A stretch of DNA of 64,000 nucleotides from Caryophanales bacterium UBA3631 (GCA_002374055.1 DFLA01000046.1:1-64000); one strand, 5' to 3'; shown: positions 1-8,424, counted from the first letter of the stretch. The notes: generated from the letters alone by a model not told the origin. Program-made: numbers and translations.

Positions 1-1519
1 TTAGTCCTGTTGCGTATTTATATGGATAATAGCTCCATCTAAATAAGTGTCCTAAACGAATCCATTCTACGCATGATGCATCACTATAATCTATATTATC
101 TCCATAATATTTTTTTATGAGATTCATATATTCTTCGTTTATTGTTTGTGGTGTTAGTGAGTTTGTGTTTATTAATTCGTAAATTTTTGATTCAAATTCT
201 GTGTACATTGTTTGTTTATATACTGATAGAAAGTAGTTTTCTATTTGTTTTATAAGATAGTATTGTTCTTCTTCTTTTGTTTTTGAATTTTCTTGTAGAT
301 ATCTATTTAGTAGTATTTCATTTGTAATGGACGCTGTTTCTCCTACGAATATTGTAGAGTCTTCATATATAAATGGTTGTTTTTGTTTTGACATGTAATA
401 GTTTACTATGTGTCCTAATTCATGTATTAGATTTTTTAAATCTATATATCTATTTTTATAGTTTAGAAATGAGTATGTATGCCATGAGAATGTTATAGAT
501 TGATGTTTATTCTCATCTAGTATTGTATCTATATGTCCATTTAACAGAATATTTACAACATCTATATATTCTTGTCCTAATTGTTTTACTGTTTCTTTTA
601 TTATGTTTATTGCTTGTTCTAATGGATACTCGATTTCTAAATTATGTTGTATTCCAAAATCATATATATGTGGATTTTCTATATTGTTTAAATTTGATTT
701 TATTTTTAGGTATTTATGAATTAGTGATAAGTTATTATTTACTGATTTAATTAGTGTATCTATTATTTTTTTATCTATATTTTCTTTCATTAATACTTTT
801 TCTAATACTGAATCATAGTTTTCTAATTTACTATTTTCTATTCTAAGTTCATATATTTCTTTTAGTATTTTAAAGAATTCTATTTGTTTTTCTTTATATC
901 TTTTATCTACACTTAAGTATGCTTGTCTTCTTGTATTTTCATTATTTGATTGTAGTAGTTTTGAATAGTTTGAATTGGTTACTTCTATTTGTTCTCCATT
1001 TTCTTCTATGTTATCGAATTTCATTTCACTTATAAGTGTATTATATTTAGTTAGTAGTTCATTTATTCTGTTATTATTTTGTTTTATTTTGTTATTTGTT
1101 TCTTTGTCTTGAATATGTTCTTGCATTCTAAATAGATTATTTATATATAATTCATATGTTTTTAGATTATTATTTTCTTTTATAAATTGTTCTATTTTTT
1201 CTTTTCCTAGTTCTAATATTTTTAAATCAATAAAATTAAGTTTAGATTCTACTTCACTGTTTAGTTTTTCTGCTTGTGTTTTTAGATTAATCATTTCTTC
1301 ACTTTTTATATTTTTATAATAATTAAGTGAACCATATACTAGTACGTTGTTTGTTTTTTCTTTTAGTTCCCACTTTTTATTTAAAAGTTCTAAGAGATTA
1401 TCTTTGTTTAGTTCTGTATCTTCATATTGTTTTATTTTTTCTAGTTCTCTTTTAATGTTTTCTATTTCATTATAAAAATCATTTTCTGTTTTAAATAGTT
1501 CTTCTAAATTCCATTCCAT
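1..1519 (-). CDS. pepF: Oligoendopeptidase F (M3 family), C-terminus cut by window edge
   Basis: This is a zinc metallopeptidase that cleaves short peptides in the cytoplasm. The reading frame is open from the ATG at 1519 to the window edge (506 codons). The zinc-binding HELGH sits near residue 366, where PepF-type M3 peptidases carry HExGH, and is preceded by a long helical region. About 90-100 C-terminal residues of a usual 600-residue protein are missing. The last visible residues (YKYATGL) match the helix after the active site. The start is set by an AAGGAG site about 8 nt upstream. There is no signal peptide. Downstream context is unknown; upstream lie two more peptidase-like genes in the same direction. 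The family call is secure; substrates are not known from sequence. Confidence 0.92.
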   Translation of the reverse strand, partial: MEWNLEELFKTENDFYNEIENIKRELEKIKQYEDTELNKDNLLELLNKKWELKEKTNNVLVYGSLNYYKNIKSEEMINLKTQAEKLNSEVESKLNFIDLKILELGKEKIEQFIKENNNLKTYELYINNLFRMQEHIQDKETNNKIKQNNNRINELLTKYNTLISEMKFDNIEENGEQIEVTNSNYSKLLQSNNENTRRQAYLSVDKRYKEKQIEFFKILKEIYELRIENSKLENYDSVLEKVLMKENIDKKIIDTLIKSVNNNLSLIHKYLKIKSNLNNIENPHIYDFGIQHNLEIEYPLEQAINIIKETVKQLGQEYIDVVNILLNGHIDTILDENKHQSITFSWHTYSFLNYKNRYIDLKNLIHELGHIVNYYMSKQKQPFIYEDSTIFVGETASITNEILLNRYLQENSKTKEEEQYYLIKQIENYFLSVYKQTMYTEFESKIYELINTNSLTPQTINEEYMNLIKKYYGDNIDYSDASCVEWIRLGHLFRWSYYPYKYATGL

Positions 1520-1550
1520 GTGTGTTACTCCTTTTTGCTTGTATTATAAA

Positions 1551-2162
1551 TTATTTTGTTCTATTTTTATATTTTTCGTAATATTCTTCAAGAGTTAAAT
1601 CTTCTTCATATAGTTTTTTTGCTAAATATTCACCTACATATCTAATATGCCATGGTTCATATTGCATTTCTGTTATTTCTTGTTTATGTTTTGGGTATCT
1701 TAAAATAAATCCAAAATTATGAAGAATGCTATGAATATATTTTGTTTCTGGATTATCATCACTACAAATACCTGCCCAATCATCATTTTTAAAGTAATCA
1801 CAGTCTATGGCAAGTCCTGTATGATGTTCTGAGTATCCTGGAAGACACATTCTTCTTTTTGTTAATTCTAAACCATTTCTATTTAGAAATGAATTATATT
1901 TGTATTTTTGATTTTCTAATGATAAAAATCCTGAACATATATCAAATTCTATACCTTGATTTACTAAAAACTGTTTTAGTTGATACCAAGCTTTAGCTGT
2001 TTTGCTTTCTAAAAAAATTTTTTTATCCACCATATTATGACTCTCAAATATATCATCATTATCACGAGTAAATTCTATTTCTACTAAAGATGGTTCAATA
2101 ACTTCTTTTAAATATTTTATATCTATAGGATTTTCTTTATTAACTAGTATTTCATAATTCAT
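1551..2162 (-). CDS. VanY/DacB-like D-Ala-D-Ala carboxypeptidase domain protein (M15)
   Basis: This is a predicted LAS-family peptidase acting on D-Ala-D-Ala or related peptidoglycan stems. The zinc motif SEHHTGLAIDCD and the C-terminal EPWHIRYVG carry the His/Asp and Glu/His ligands expected for M15B enzymes, so the active site looks intact. There is no signal peptide or membrane segment, which is odd for a wall enzyme, so it may be exported atypically or act on cytoplasmic peptides. An in-frame GTG lies at 2171 but is part of the AGGTGAT ribosome binding site; the ATG at 2162 has correct spacing and gives 203 aa. It follows the S41/transglutaminase-like gene by 18 nt and is probably cotranscribed with it. 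A membrane-anchored relative is encoded at 31754-32644. Confidence 0.85.
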   Translation of the reverse strand: MNYEILVNKENPIDIKYLKEVIEPSLVEIEFTRDNDDIFESHNMVDKKIFLESKTAKAWYQLKQFLVNQGIEFDICSGFLSLENQKYKYNSFLNRNGLELTKRRMCLPGYSEHHTGLAIDCDYFKNDDWAGICSDDNPETKYIHSILHNFGFILRYPKHKQEITEMQYEPWHIRYVGEYLAKKLYEEDLTLEEYYEKYKNRTK

Positions 2163-2180
2163 TTTTATCACCTACATATA

Positions 2181-3257
2181 CTATCTTAAATTAGTTTTAT
2201 TAAATTCTTTTATATCAAATTGATTAACGTATTGATTTAGTTCTTTGAATGTTAAATAATCAGGAATATTGTCTATTTCAGCAAGTTTTCTTTCATTTTT
2301 ATTCCATTTGCTTGTTATCCAATTTAGCGCTTCTTCAATAGTGTTATATTTATGGATACCTTTGATTGGTGTCATTGAGTGTTCAAAATGATACCAGTAG
2401 TTATCTTTTTTAAATAGTACAAAACAATGCATCTTTACAGTTTGATCAAAGTTTTCTTCTGTTTCATATGCTCTATGACAATATAGTTTTGTTTCATATC
2501 CAAGTCTATCAAGACAATATTTAATTAGTTTGGCATCTTCAGCGCACGTTACAAGTCCTGTTTCAAATATTTCATTTATAGTACTTGTTCTATAGTTTTC
2601 TCTAACATGACTTAAAGTATTAATATATTTTTTACCGTTTCTATCTATCCAACCATAAGAAATATTATTGTCTAAGTATTCCATCAATTCTTCTGGTGTT
2701 TGTATTTTTAGAAATTGTTCTTTTCTATCATTTTTCATTCTTGTATTTATTAATAATAGTGCTGAATCTAGTTGTCTATCATATTGATTCTTATAGTCTT
2801 CTATAGTGTTTTCTACGTAATAGTCTGGTTCAAATATTTGTGGTTCAAAATATTTTTGGTTATCTATATTATTTTTAAATTCGATGAAGTCTTCTTTTTC
2901 TTTTATTTGTTTTATTGATTTTGAATTTTCATCGTAATAGAAGTATTTTTCTGATACTGGAAGTATATATTTCGATGGTCTTTCTACTTTTATATTTCCA
3001 AAGCAATTTAGTGTTGTTCCTATTTCTGTTCCTATAAATTTACTTCCAATGTTTTTTAAGTCAATAAGTGCCCATCTTCCACCTGAAAATATATAATTGT
3101 TTGTTAAGGTTACTACCTTTTTTCCTTTTAGGAATTCTATTAATGGTTTAATGTAATCTGCATTTCCACCCATATTTCCTCTTAGGTCAATTATAAAGTT
3201 TTCTATATTTTTTTCTTCAATGATATTTAGTATTTGTTTTAATTCCTTTTTATACAT
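2181..3257 (-). CDS. S41 protease-like C-terminal core joined to a transglutaminase-like domain
   Basis: Residues 1-170 resemble the second half of S41 (Ctp/tail-specific) peptidases: IIDLRGNMGG, a Ser in FSGGRWA where the nucleophile lies, TEIGTT, and a PDYYVENTIEDY tail. No PDZ or N-terminal lobe is present. Residues 195-330 look like a transglutaminase-type Cys-His fold, with Cys in LVTCAEDAK, His in KMHCFVLF, and a following FEHS. The start is supported by AGGTGATTAC before the ATG, and no N-terminal remnant is seen upstream, so the short form is probably genuine. There is no signal peptide. A wall or peptide-processing role alongside the VanY-like neighbour is inference. It could also be a domain-shuffled remnant of a larger S41 protein. 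Confidence 0.6.
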   Translation of the reverse strand: MYKKELKQILNIIEEKNIENFIIDLRGNMGGNADYIKPLIEFLKGKKVVTLTNNYIFSGGRWALIDLKNIGSKFIGTEIGTTLNCFGNIKVERPSKYILPVSEKYFYYDENSKSIKQIKEKEDFIEFKNNIDNQKYFEPQIFEPDYYVENTIEDYKNQYDRQLDSALLLINTRMKNDRKEQFLKIQTPEELMEYLDNNISYGWIDRNGKKYINTLSHVRENYRTSTINEIFETGLVTCAEDAKLIKYCLDRLGYETKLYCHRAYETEENFDQTVKMHCFVLFKKDNYWYHFEHSMTPIKGIHKYNTIEEALNWITSKWNKNERKLAEIDNIPDYLTFKELNQYVNQFDIKEFNKTNLR

Positions 3258-3345
3258 GTAATCACCTTTTTCTTATATATATTTTATCATATTTATATTT
3301 ATTATTAATATTATTTTTATAGTTTACAATCAATTTATAAAGTGT

Positions 3346-3374
3346 TTGACTTTAATTTATTGTTGTGTTAGAAT
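3346..3374 (+). promoter_or_regulatory. Promoter of antisense RNA, module 1
   Basis: TTGACT at 3346-3351 and TAGAAT at 3369-3374 are separated by exactly 17 nt. The predicted start is near 3381. The promoter drives a short RNA that converges on the small-peptide gene. Confidence 0.8.
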
Positions 3375-3380
3375 GTATTT

Positions 3381-3502
3381 AGTGAAGGAATTCTTCATAT
3401 AATAAAAAGAGGGAATACTTAACTTTGCCGAGTTGAGTACTCACCTTAAAGTTTTGGTTAAGTACTTAATCTATTGGTTAGATTGAGTACTATTTTTTTA
3501 TT
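3381..3502 (+). ncRNA. Antisense RNA of small-peptide module 1
   Basis: This is a predicted RNA of about 120 nt. It starts with the leader shared by all four modules (TGAAG...CTTCA hairpin followed by an A-rich stretch). It then forms a hairpin TACTTAACT/AGTTGAGTA (3416-3439) and ends at the hairpin 3461-3491 plus a T-run. It overlaps the 3' end of the convergent peptide mRNA. No ORF with a ribosome binding site was found in it. By analogy with Fst/par loci it is the candidate antitoxin RNA; this role is inferred. Confidence 0.65.
3461..3502. terminator. Bidirectional terminator shared by both RNAs, module 1
   Basis: AGTACTTAATCTA pairs with TAGATTGAGTACT across a short loop. On the plus strand the hairpin is followed by ATTTTTTTATT. 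The peptide stop codon (minus strand) overlaps its base. Confidence 0.8.
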
Positions 3503-3579
3503 GTTAGAATCATTACTGATATAACTAATAAAATGATAATTATTATTAGAAAAGTGATTAACAAATCTTTTTTCTTCAT
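3490..3579 (-). CDS. 29-aa hydrophobic peptide, candidate type I toxin, module 1
   Basis: The peptide is MKKKD, then about 21 hydrophobic residues rich in Ile/Leu/Val, then a TIKK tail: one membrane helix with basic ends. A strong GGGAGGC site (3589-3595) precedes the ATG by about 9 nt, and the TAG stop overlaps the convergent terminator. A long leader (about 59 nt) contains GTTGAGTACT, complementary to the terminator arm and shared with the antisense hairpin. It is nearly identical to the module 3 peptide (one I-to-V difference). It has no visible Fst PxxxG motif. Membrane toxicity is an inference from architecture only. Confidence 0.7.
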   Translation of the reverse strand: MKKKDLLITFLIIIIILLVISVMILTIKK

Positions 3580-3644
3580 AAATATCAAGCCTCCCTTCAT
3601 TTGAAGTTTGGCAAGTACTCAACAGCTAAGTTTCCCTATATATA

Positions 3645-3673
3645 ATTCTATCTTATAATTAATTTGTAGTCAA
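3645..3673 (-). promoter_or_regulatory. Promoter of peptide mRNA, module 1
   Basis: On the minus strand TTGACT (3673-3668) and TAGAAT (3650-3645) are separated by 17 nt. The predicted start is near 3638, about 59 nt before the peptide start codon. The surrounding AAATTAATTA and TATATATAGG segments are conserved in all four modules. Confidence 0.8.
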
Positions 3674-3692
3674 TTTAAATATTAATCTTTTG

Positions 3693-5420
3693 TTAATTAT
3701 TTTTTATTTCTGTTTCATATAATTCTTTGTATTCTTTACAATTTTTTAATAGATATTTATGTGTTCCTTCTTTCTTTATTTTCCCATCTTCTATATAAAG
3801 AATTCTATCTGCATTTTGTATTGTTGATAATCTATGTGCGATTATTAGTATTGTATATTCATTTTTCATGTTATTAAGTGCGTTTGTTATTTTTTCTTGT
3901 GTTATATTATCTAATGCACTTGTTGCTTCATCAAATAGTATTATTTCTGTTTTTTGTACTAAGGCTCTGGCTATTGCGAGTCTTTGTTTTTGTCCTCCTG
4001 ATAAGTTTACTCCACCTTCTCCTATTATTGTGTCATATTTATTTGGAAGTTCATTTATAAATTCATCTAGGCATGCGATTTCACATGCTTTAATCATTTC
4101 TTTGTCAGTTAAATCTTTTTTTACTAGTCTTAAATTATCTTTTATTGACATGTTAAATATATATGGATTTTGACTTATTATTGTAATATTTCCTCTTATT
4201 GAATCTTTGTCTAAATCATTTATATTTATTCCATCTATTGTTATTGTTCCTTTATTTATATCATACATTTTACATAGTAGGTTGAATATTGTTGTTTTTC
4301 CTGCTCCACTTTTTCCTACAAATGCGACTGTTTCATTTTCTTTTATTTTAAATGATAAATCTTTTAATATTAGTTTTTCATTATATCTAAATGATACATT
4401 TTCAAATTCAAAGTTTCCTTTTACTTTTTTTAAATGTTTTGTACCGAATTTTTCTTTTTTGAATTTATCATCATCCATTATTTCTTTTATTCTTTCTGAT
4501 GATAGGTTAAAGTCTCTTATTAGTTCAAATATTTGGTCTAATGTATTTGTTGATGAGCCTAAACTGTTTGCGTAGTTATATACTACTAATGCCATTGCTG
4601 GAATAAGCATTCCATATTTCATTTGAAGTATTAGCATTATTAGTAGTAATAATTTTTCAATGTCTTTTATAAATACGATTTTAAATGAATATCCAAATGT
4701 TTTTCTATTCATTATGTATCTTTCTTCGTTTGTTTCTTTTATTTTTTTGTTTAATTCATCTAGAAAGTCATCTTCACTATTAAGCATTTTTATATCTCTT
4801 GCGCCTCTTACTAGTTCTCCAACTAGTCCTGTTATTTTTTCATTTTTCTTTCTATAGACTTTATCTCTTATTTTTTCTTCATGTGTTTTCTTTCTTTGAA
4901 GTATAAAGATTAATATCATAAATAACATTTCAAATAAAAATACTTGTTTATTAACTATAAATAAAGCACCTAATAAGCCTATATATTTTAGAATATTTGA
5001 AATTTGAGCGATTATATTTCCATATATTGTAGATAGTTTTGATGTATCACTTGTTAGTCTTTGTATAAAAAGTCCGCTTGTATGTTCATCTAAACATTTT
5101 GTTTCTATTTTTAATGTACACTTTCCTAAATCATATGCCATATAAGTCATTGTTTCTCTATATATTTTACTTCCTAATATTCTTCCTATATACATTGTTA
5201 TATTGTGCAGACAATCTATTATAAATAGTATTATTGTTATAATTAATAATCTTGTATAATTGTTTGTTGTTAATTCAATTACTATTTTTGCACTTAATAG
5301 AGGTGTTATTACATTTATTAAAATTTGTAGTATATGGCTTAATGTAAATATTACCATTGGTTTTTTTGAATGTTTTGCATAGTTCCAAGTAAATTTTAAA
5401 TTTTTTATAAATTCTTTCAT
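3693..5420 (-). CDS. ABC transporter, fused permease and ATPase (type 1 exporter)
   Basis: This is a half-transporter of the MsbA/LmrA type, expected to work as a homodimer exporting lipid, drug or peptide. The N-terminal ~320 residues hold about six membrane helices (first at residues 20-70). The C-terminal ATPase has Walker A GKSGAGKTT, signature LSGGQKQRLAIARAL, Walker B EIILFDEATSALD and the H-loop AHRLST, all intact. A typical exporter is 570-600 aa, and this one is 575 aa. A GGTAGTGATAAT site precedes the ATG. The substrate cannot be read from sequence, and no partner half-transporter is adjacent. It lies between module 1 and a lipoprotein gene whose terminator separates the two. Confidence 0.92.
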   Translation of the reverse strand: MKEFIKNLKFTWNYAKHSKKPMVIFTLSHILQILINVITPLLSAKIVIELTTNNYTRLLIITIILFIIDCLHNITMYIGRILGSKIYRETMTYMAYDLGKCTLKIETKCLDEHTSGLFIQRLTSDTSKLSTIYGNIIAQISNILKYIGLLGALFIVNKQVFLFEMLFMILIFILQRKKTHEEKIRDKVYRKKNEKITGLVGELVRGARDIKMLNSEDDFLDELNKKIKETNEERYIMNRKTFGYSFKIVFIKDIEKLLLLIMLILQMKYGMLIPAMALVVYNYANSLGSSTNTLDQIFELIRDFNLSSERIKEIMDDDKFKKEKFGTKHLKKVKGNFEFENVSFRYNEKLILKDLSFKIKENETVAFVGKSGAGKTTIFNLLCKMYDINKGTITIDGININDLDKDSIRGNITIISQNPYIFNMSIKDNLRLVKKDLTDKEMIKACEIACLDEFINELPNKYDTIIGEGGVNLSGGQKQRLAIARALVQKTEIILFDEATSALDNITQEKITNALNNMKNEYTILIIAHRLSTIQNADRILYIEDGKIKKEGTHKYLLKNCKEYKELYETEIKNN

Positions 5421-5466
5421 ATTATCACTACCTATATATATTTTATCATATTTATACTTTTTTAAT

Positions 5467-5489
5467 AAAAAAAAGGACTAATTGTCCTT
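5467..5489 (-). terminator. Terminator of the lipoprotein gene
   Basis: AAGGAC/GTCCTT stem followed on the minus strand by a run of eight T. The stop codon of the gene at 5478 is inside the hairpin. Confidence 0.85.
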
Positions 5490-6020
5490 ATATATTCCTA
5501 ATATTTTATCTTCTATTTCTTCTGATATTGGATCAAGTGTCCATTTTTTATTTTGTTTATGTACTTTAAATTCTAATGTATATGTTACTCTATCTTTTGC
5601 GTCTTTTAATTTATCTATTAGATACTTTTTATATAAATTATCATTGTATGTATTATTTTCATAGAATTCATTCATATTTTCTCTTTTATAGTTTTCTGCA
5701 TCATTTATTATTTTTGTAAAATCTTTTACTATTATTTGTGCTGTTACTGTTGCTTCATCACCATCTATTGTTTCTTCTTTTATTGTATATTGCATATCTT
5801 TATATTGTTTTTTTATTAGTTTTCTATATTCTTCTTTATTTTCATTGTTTAGTTTTGTTTTTTCTTCTATTACATTATCTAATTCATTTAAAATATCTTC
5901 ATCTAATATTTGATATTTGTTTAAAAATTCTTCTACTTTTTTTGTTGGTGTGTTACTTATATCTAGTGTAGTACATCCTACTAATAGTATTATTGATAGT
6001 AAAGTTATTATTTTTTTCAT
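5478..6020 (-). CDS. Lipoprotein of unknown function
   Basis: A lipoprotein signal is clear: MKKIITLLSIILLVGC with the lipobox cysteine at 16, so the mature protein is anchored outside the membrane. The remaining ~164 residues are acidic and helical, with a repeated YKxxIKKQYKDMQYTIKEE-like segment. A central stretch (DGDEATVTAQIIVKD) looks like a beta-rich NTF2- or Ig-like segment. It is preceded by a strong AGGAGG. The gene sits between modules 1 and 2 and ends in its own terminator. No function is recognised. Confidence 0.8.
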   Translation of the reverse strand: MKKIITLLSIILLVGCTTLDISNTPTKKVEEFLNKYQILDEDILNELDNVIEEKTKLNNENKEEYRKLIKKQYKDMQYTIKEETIDGDEATVTAQIIVKDFTKIINDAENYKRENMNEFYENNTYNDNLYKKYLIDKLKDAKDRVTYTLEFKVHKQNKKWTLDPISEEIEDKILGIYKDN

Positions 6021-6086
6021 AATTGCCTCCTATCAATATAATTTACTAAATATTTATTTTTATACATTTTAATTTTTTGTTAATTA

Positions 6087-6115
6087 TTGATTTTTTTGTT
6101 TTTATGTGTTATTAT
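6087..6115 (+). promoter_or_regulatory. Promoter of antisense RNA, module 2
   Basis: TTGATT (6087-6092), 17-nt spacer, TATTAT (6110-6115). The segment from the -10 into the transcript is almost identical to that in module 3. Confidence 0.75.
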
Positions 6116-6121
6116 GTATGT

Positions 6122-6254
6122 AGTGAAGCAAATCTTCATATAATAAAAAAAGGAAACATTCAGTTTTTTGCGAGTTGAATGTCTACCTAGTTAATTGCCT
6201 TATGGCTCTTATTCAGCGACACTTATTCTAGCGAATGAGTGTCATTTTTTTATT
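6122..6254 (+). ncRNA. Antisense RNA of small-peptide module 2
   Basis: This is a predicted RNA of about 130 nt with the conserved TGAAG...CTTCA leader, then a hairpin ACATTCA/TGAATGT (6156-6182), then the shared terminator. The hairpin sequence differs from modules 1 and 3 and matches the terminator and leader of its own module instead. The antitoxin role is inferred. Confidence 0.62.
6218..6254. terminator. Bidirectional terminator, module 2
   Basis: GACACTTATTC pairs with GAATGAGTGTC and is followed by a T-run on the plus strand. The TGA stop of the peptide overlaps its base on the minus strand. Confidence 0.8.
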
Positions 6255-6334
6255 ATTGTTACCATGTGGGTAAGAAGTAATAAATTGATAGCGATAAGTT
6301 TTAGAGCTTTTATTATAAAAGTCTTTGTCTTCAT
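6242..6334 (-). CDS. 30-aa hydrophobic basic peptide, candidate type I toxin, module 2
   Basis: The peptide starts MKTKTFIIK, continues with a Leu/Ile-rich segment (LKLIAINLLLLTHM) and ends VTIIKK. It is amphipathic and membrane-seeking but differs in sequence from modules 1 and 3. GAGAGGAGG (6344-6352) gives a near-perfect ribosome binding site. The TGA stop abuts the convergent terminator. The mRNA leader carries GTTGAGTGTC, complementary to the terminator arm of this module only. Confidence 0.68.
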   Translation of the reverse strand: MKTKTFIIKALKLIAINLLLLTHMVTIIKK

Positions 6335-6401
6335 TCTATCAAACCTCCTCTCTTTTTGGAGTAAGAGGTAGACACTCAACAACTGATATTTCCTATATAT
6401 A

Positions 6402-6430
6402 ATTATAACTTGTAATTAATTTGTAGTCAA
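6402..6430 (-). promoter_or_regulatory. Promoter of peptide mRNA, module 2
   Basis: Minus-strand TTGACT (6430-6425), 17-nt spacer and TATAAT (6407-6402). It lies back to back with the antisense promoter of module 3. Confidence 0.82.
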
Positions 6431-6456
6431 TATAGATATTAATTTTTTGTTAATTA

Positions 6457-6485
6457 TTGATTTTTTTGTTTTTGTGTGTTATTAT
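6457..6485 (+). promoter_or_regulatory. Promoter of antisense RNA, module 3
   Basis: TTGATT (6457-6462), 17-nt spacer, TATTAT (6480-6485). Confidence 0.75.
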
Positions 6486-6491
6486 GTATGT

Positions 6492-6609
6492 AGTGAAGCA
6501 AATCTTCATATAATAAAAAAAGGAATACTTAACTTTGCCGAGTTGAGTACTTACCTATTCTTTTTACATAAGTACTTTAATCCGTTGGATTGAGTACTAT
6601 TTTTTTATT
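6492..6609 (+). ncRNA. Antisense RNA of small-peptide module 3
   Basis: This is a predicted RNA of about 115 nt with the conserved leader hairpin. It carries the same AGTTGAGTAC hairpin as module 1, so RNAs from modules 1 and 3 could act on each other's targets. It ends in the shared terminator. Confidence 0.63.
6571..6609. terminator. Bidirectional terminator, module 3
   Basis: AGTACTTTAATCC pairs with GGATTGAGTACT, followed by a T-run on the plus strand. The peptide stop overlaps the base. Confidence 0.8.
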
Positions 6610-6686
6610 GTTAGAATCATTACTGATATAACTAATAAAATGATAATTACTATTAGAAAAGTGATTAGTAAATCTTTTTTCTTCAT
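6597..6686 (-). CDS. 29-aa hydrophobic peptide, candidate type I toxin, module 3
   Basis: It is near-identical to the module 1 peptide: MKKKDLL start, a single Ile/Leu/Val membrane helix and a TIKK end, with one I-to-V change at residue 13. The GGGAGGC ribosome binding site and the overlap of stop and terminator are also conserved. Conservation at protein level between copies with diverged flanks supports a real coding sequence. Confidence 0.7.
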   Translation of the reverse strand: MKKKDLLITFLIVIIILLVISVMILTIKK

Positions 6687-6750
6687 AAATATCAAGCCTC
6701 CCTTCATTTGAAGTTCAGCAAGTACTCAATAGTTAGTATTCCTATATATA

Positions 6751-6779
6751 TTTATAACTTGTAATTAATTTATGGTCAA
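6751..6779 (-). promoter_or_regulatory. Promoter of peptide mRNA, module 3
   Basis: Minus-strand TTGACC (6779-6774), 17-nt spacer and TATAAA (6756-6751). Confidence 0.75.
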
Positions 6780-6822
6780 TATATAATTAATTTTTTGTTA
6801 ATCGTTATATAAAGAAAAAGAG

Positions 6823-8376
6823 TTATTTTGCTTCTTCAATAACTCTTGTTTCTCTTATTACAGTAACTTTGATAGTTCCTGGATATTGTAAGTTTTCTTC
6901 TATTTTATTCTTAATATCTCTAGCAACTTTATGTGTTTTTAAATCATCTATTTCTTCTGATTTAACTAGAACTCTTAATTCTCTACCAGCTTGTACGGCA
7001 TATGATTTTTCAACACCATCTATTTCGTCTGCGATTGTCTCTAAGTCTTTTAATCTTTGAACATAGTTTTCTAGTGAGTCATTTCTAGCTCCTGGACGTG
7101 AGGCTGATAATGCATCTGCGATTGCGACTATTGAAGATATAATTGATGTTGCTTCTGTATCTCCGTGATGTGATTCGATTGCATTAATAACAACTTCGTT
7201 TTCCTTGTACTTTTTAGCAAGTTCACTACCTAATGTTACGTGAGATCCTTCTACTTCATGGTCTATTGATTTACCAATATCGTGTAAAAGTCCAGCACGA
7301 CGTGCTAGTGCAACATTTTCTCCTAGTTCTGATGCTATAACTCCTGATAAGAATCCAACTTCTATTGAGTGTGTTAATGCATTTTGTCCAAAGCTTGTCC
7401 TAAAGTGAAGTTTTCCTAGAATTTCTACTAATTCTGGATCCATTTTAGTTATTCCAAGTTCGAATAATGCATTGTTTCCATATTCTAAAACTTTTGCTTT
7501 CATGTCATTTACTGTTTTGTCATATAATTCTTCAATTCTAGTTGGATGGATTCTTCCATCTTTTATTAATGTTTCTAGTGTTACTCTTGCGATTTCTCTT
7601 CTGTATGGATCAAAACTTGATAATACTATTGCTTCTGGAGTATCATCTATTATTAGGTCTACTCCTGTTACTGCTTCAATAGTCCTAATATTTCTTCCTT
7701 CTCTACCAATGATTCTACCTTTCATATCATCATTTGGAAGTGTTACTACTGTAACAGTTTGTTCGCTTGCTACTTCTCCTGCATATTTTTGCATGCTTGA
7801 TACTAGCATTGATTTTGCTTTTTTGTCTACTTCTAATTTTGCTTCTGCTTCTCTATCTTTTATGTATGCAGCTATTTCCATACTCATCATTTCTTCTACT
7901 TTTTTAAGTACTAAATCTCTTGCTTGGTTTTTAGAGTATCCTGCAATTTTTTCAAGTAATTCAACTTGTTCTTTTTTTATATTTTCCACTTCTACTTGTT
8001 CTTTTTGGATATCTTTTTGTTTATTAATGAGATTATTTTCTTTTTCTTCTAACATTTGTTCTCTGTTTTGAAGTGTTTGATCTCTTCTATCCATGTTTGA
8101 TTCTCTTGTTAGAAGTCTTTCTTCTGCTTCTACTACTTCTTGTTTTTTTTCTTTTATATATGCATCTGTTTCTATTTTTAATTTATGTGCTTCATCTTTT
8201 GCTTCTAATAAATAATCTCTTTTAATTTTATCTGCTTCTTTTTTTGCTTTTTCTAGCATGTTTTCTATTTTTTTAGATATGTTATTATTTCTAAAATAAT
8301 TAAATAAAATTACGCTAATAATTCCAATAAAAATCCCAATAAGGACTAGTAAAATGGAGAATGCGATTCCATTCAT
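6823..8376 (-). CDS. rny: Ribonuclease Y
   Basis: This membrane-anchored endoribonuclease initiates mRNA decay in Bacillota. An N-terminal helix (residues ~3-25) is followed by a long Glu/Lys-rich coiled coil (to ~190). Next come a KH domain with [15 protein letters not shown] and an HD domain with [11 protein letters not shown] and [12 protein letters not shown], so the metal ligands are present. The family length is about 520 aa. An ATG four codons earlier overlaps the GGAGGT site, so the ATG at 8376 is chosen (517 aa). It has its own strong promoter. The downstream side is module 3, in which no gene depends on rny. Confidence 0.97.
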   Translation of the reverse strand: MNGIAFSILLVLIGIFIGIISVILFNYFRNNNISKKIENMLEKAKKEADKIKRDYLLEAKDEAHKLKIETDAYIKEKKQEVVEAEERLLTRESNMDRRDQTLQNREQMLEEKENNLINKQKDIQKEQVEVENIKKEQVELLEKIAGYSKNQARDLVLKKVEEMMSMEIAAYIKDREAEAKLEVDKKAKSMLVSSMQKYAGEVASEQTVTVVTLPNDDMKGRIIGREGRNIRTIEAVTGVDLIIDDTPEAIVLSSFDPYRREIARVTLETLIKDGRIHPTRIEELYDKTVNDMKAKVLEYGNNALFELGITKMDPELVEILGKLHFRTSFGQNALTHSIEVGFLSGVIASELGENVALARRAGLLHDIGKSIDHEVEGSHVTLGSELAKKYKENEVVINAIESHHGDTEATSIISSIVAIADALSASRPGARNDSLENYVQRLKDLETIADEIDGVEKSYAVQAGRELRVLVKSEEIDDLKTHKVARDIKNKIEENLQYPGTIKVTVIRETRVIEEAK

Positions 8377-8424
8377 ATTTACCTCCATTTTCTATAAGCA
8401 CTTTTCTTATTTATGCTTACTATA

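Noticed and set aside
2163..2171. GTG start codons 3 codons upstream of many ATG starts (for example at 2171, 14617, 21750, 30614, 32653, 37401)
   Set aside because: In each case the GTG is part of the AGGTGAT-type ribosome binding site; the following ATG is at proper distance.
3868..6020. Long plus-strand reading frames opposite the ABC transporter and lipoprotein genes
   Set aside because: They lack ribosome sites and mirror strong minus-strand genes; they arise from the T-rich plus strand.
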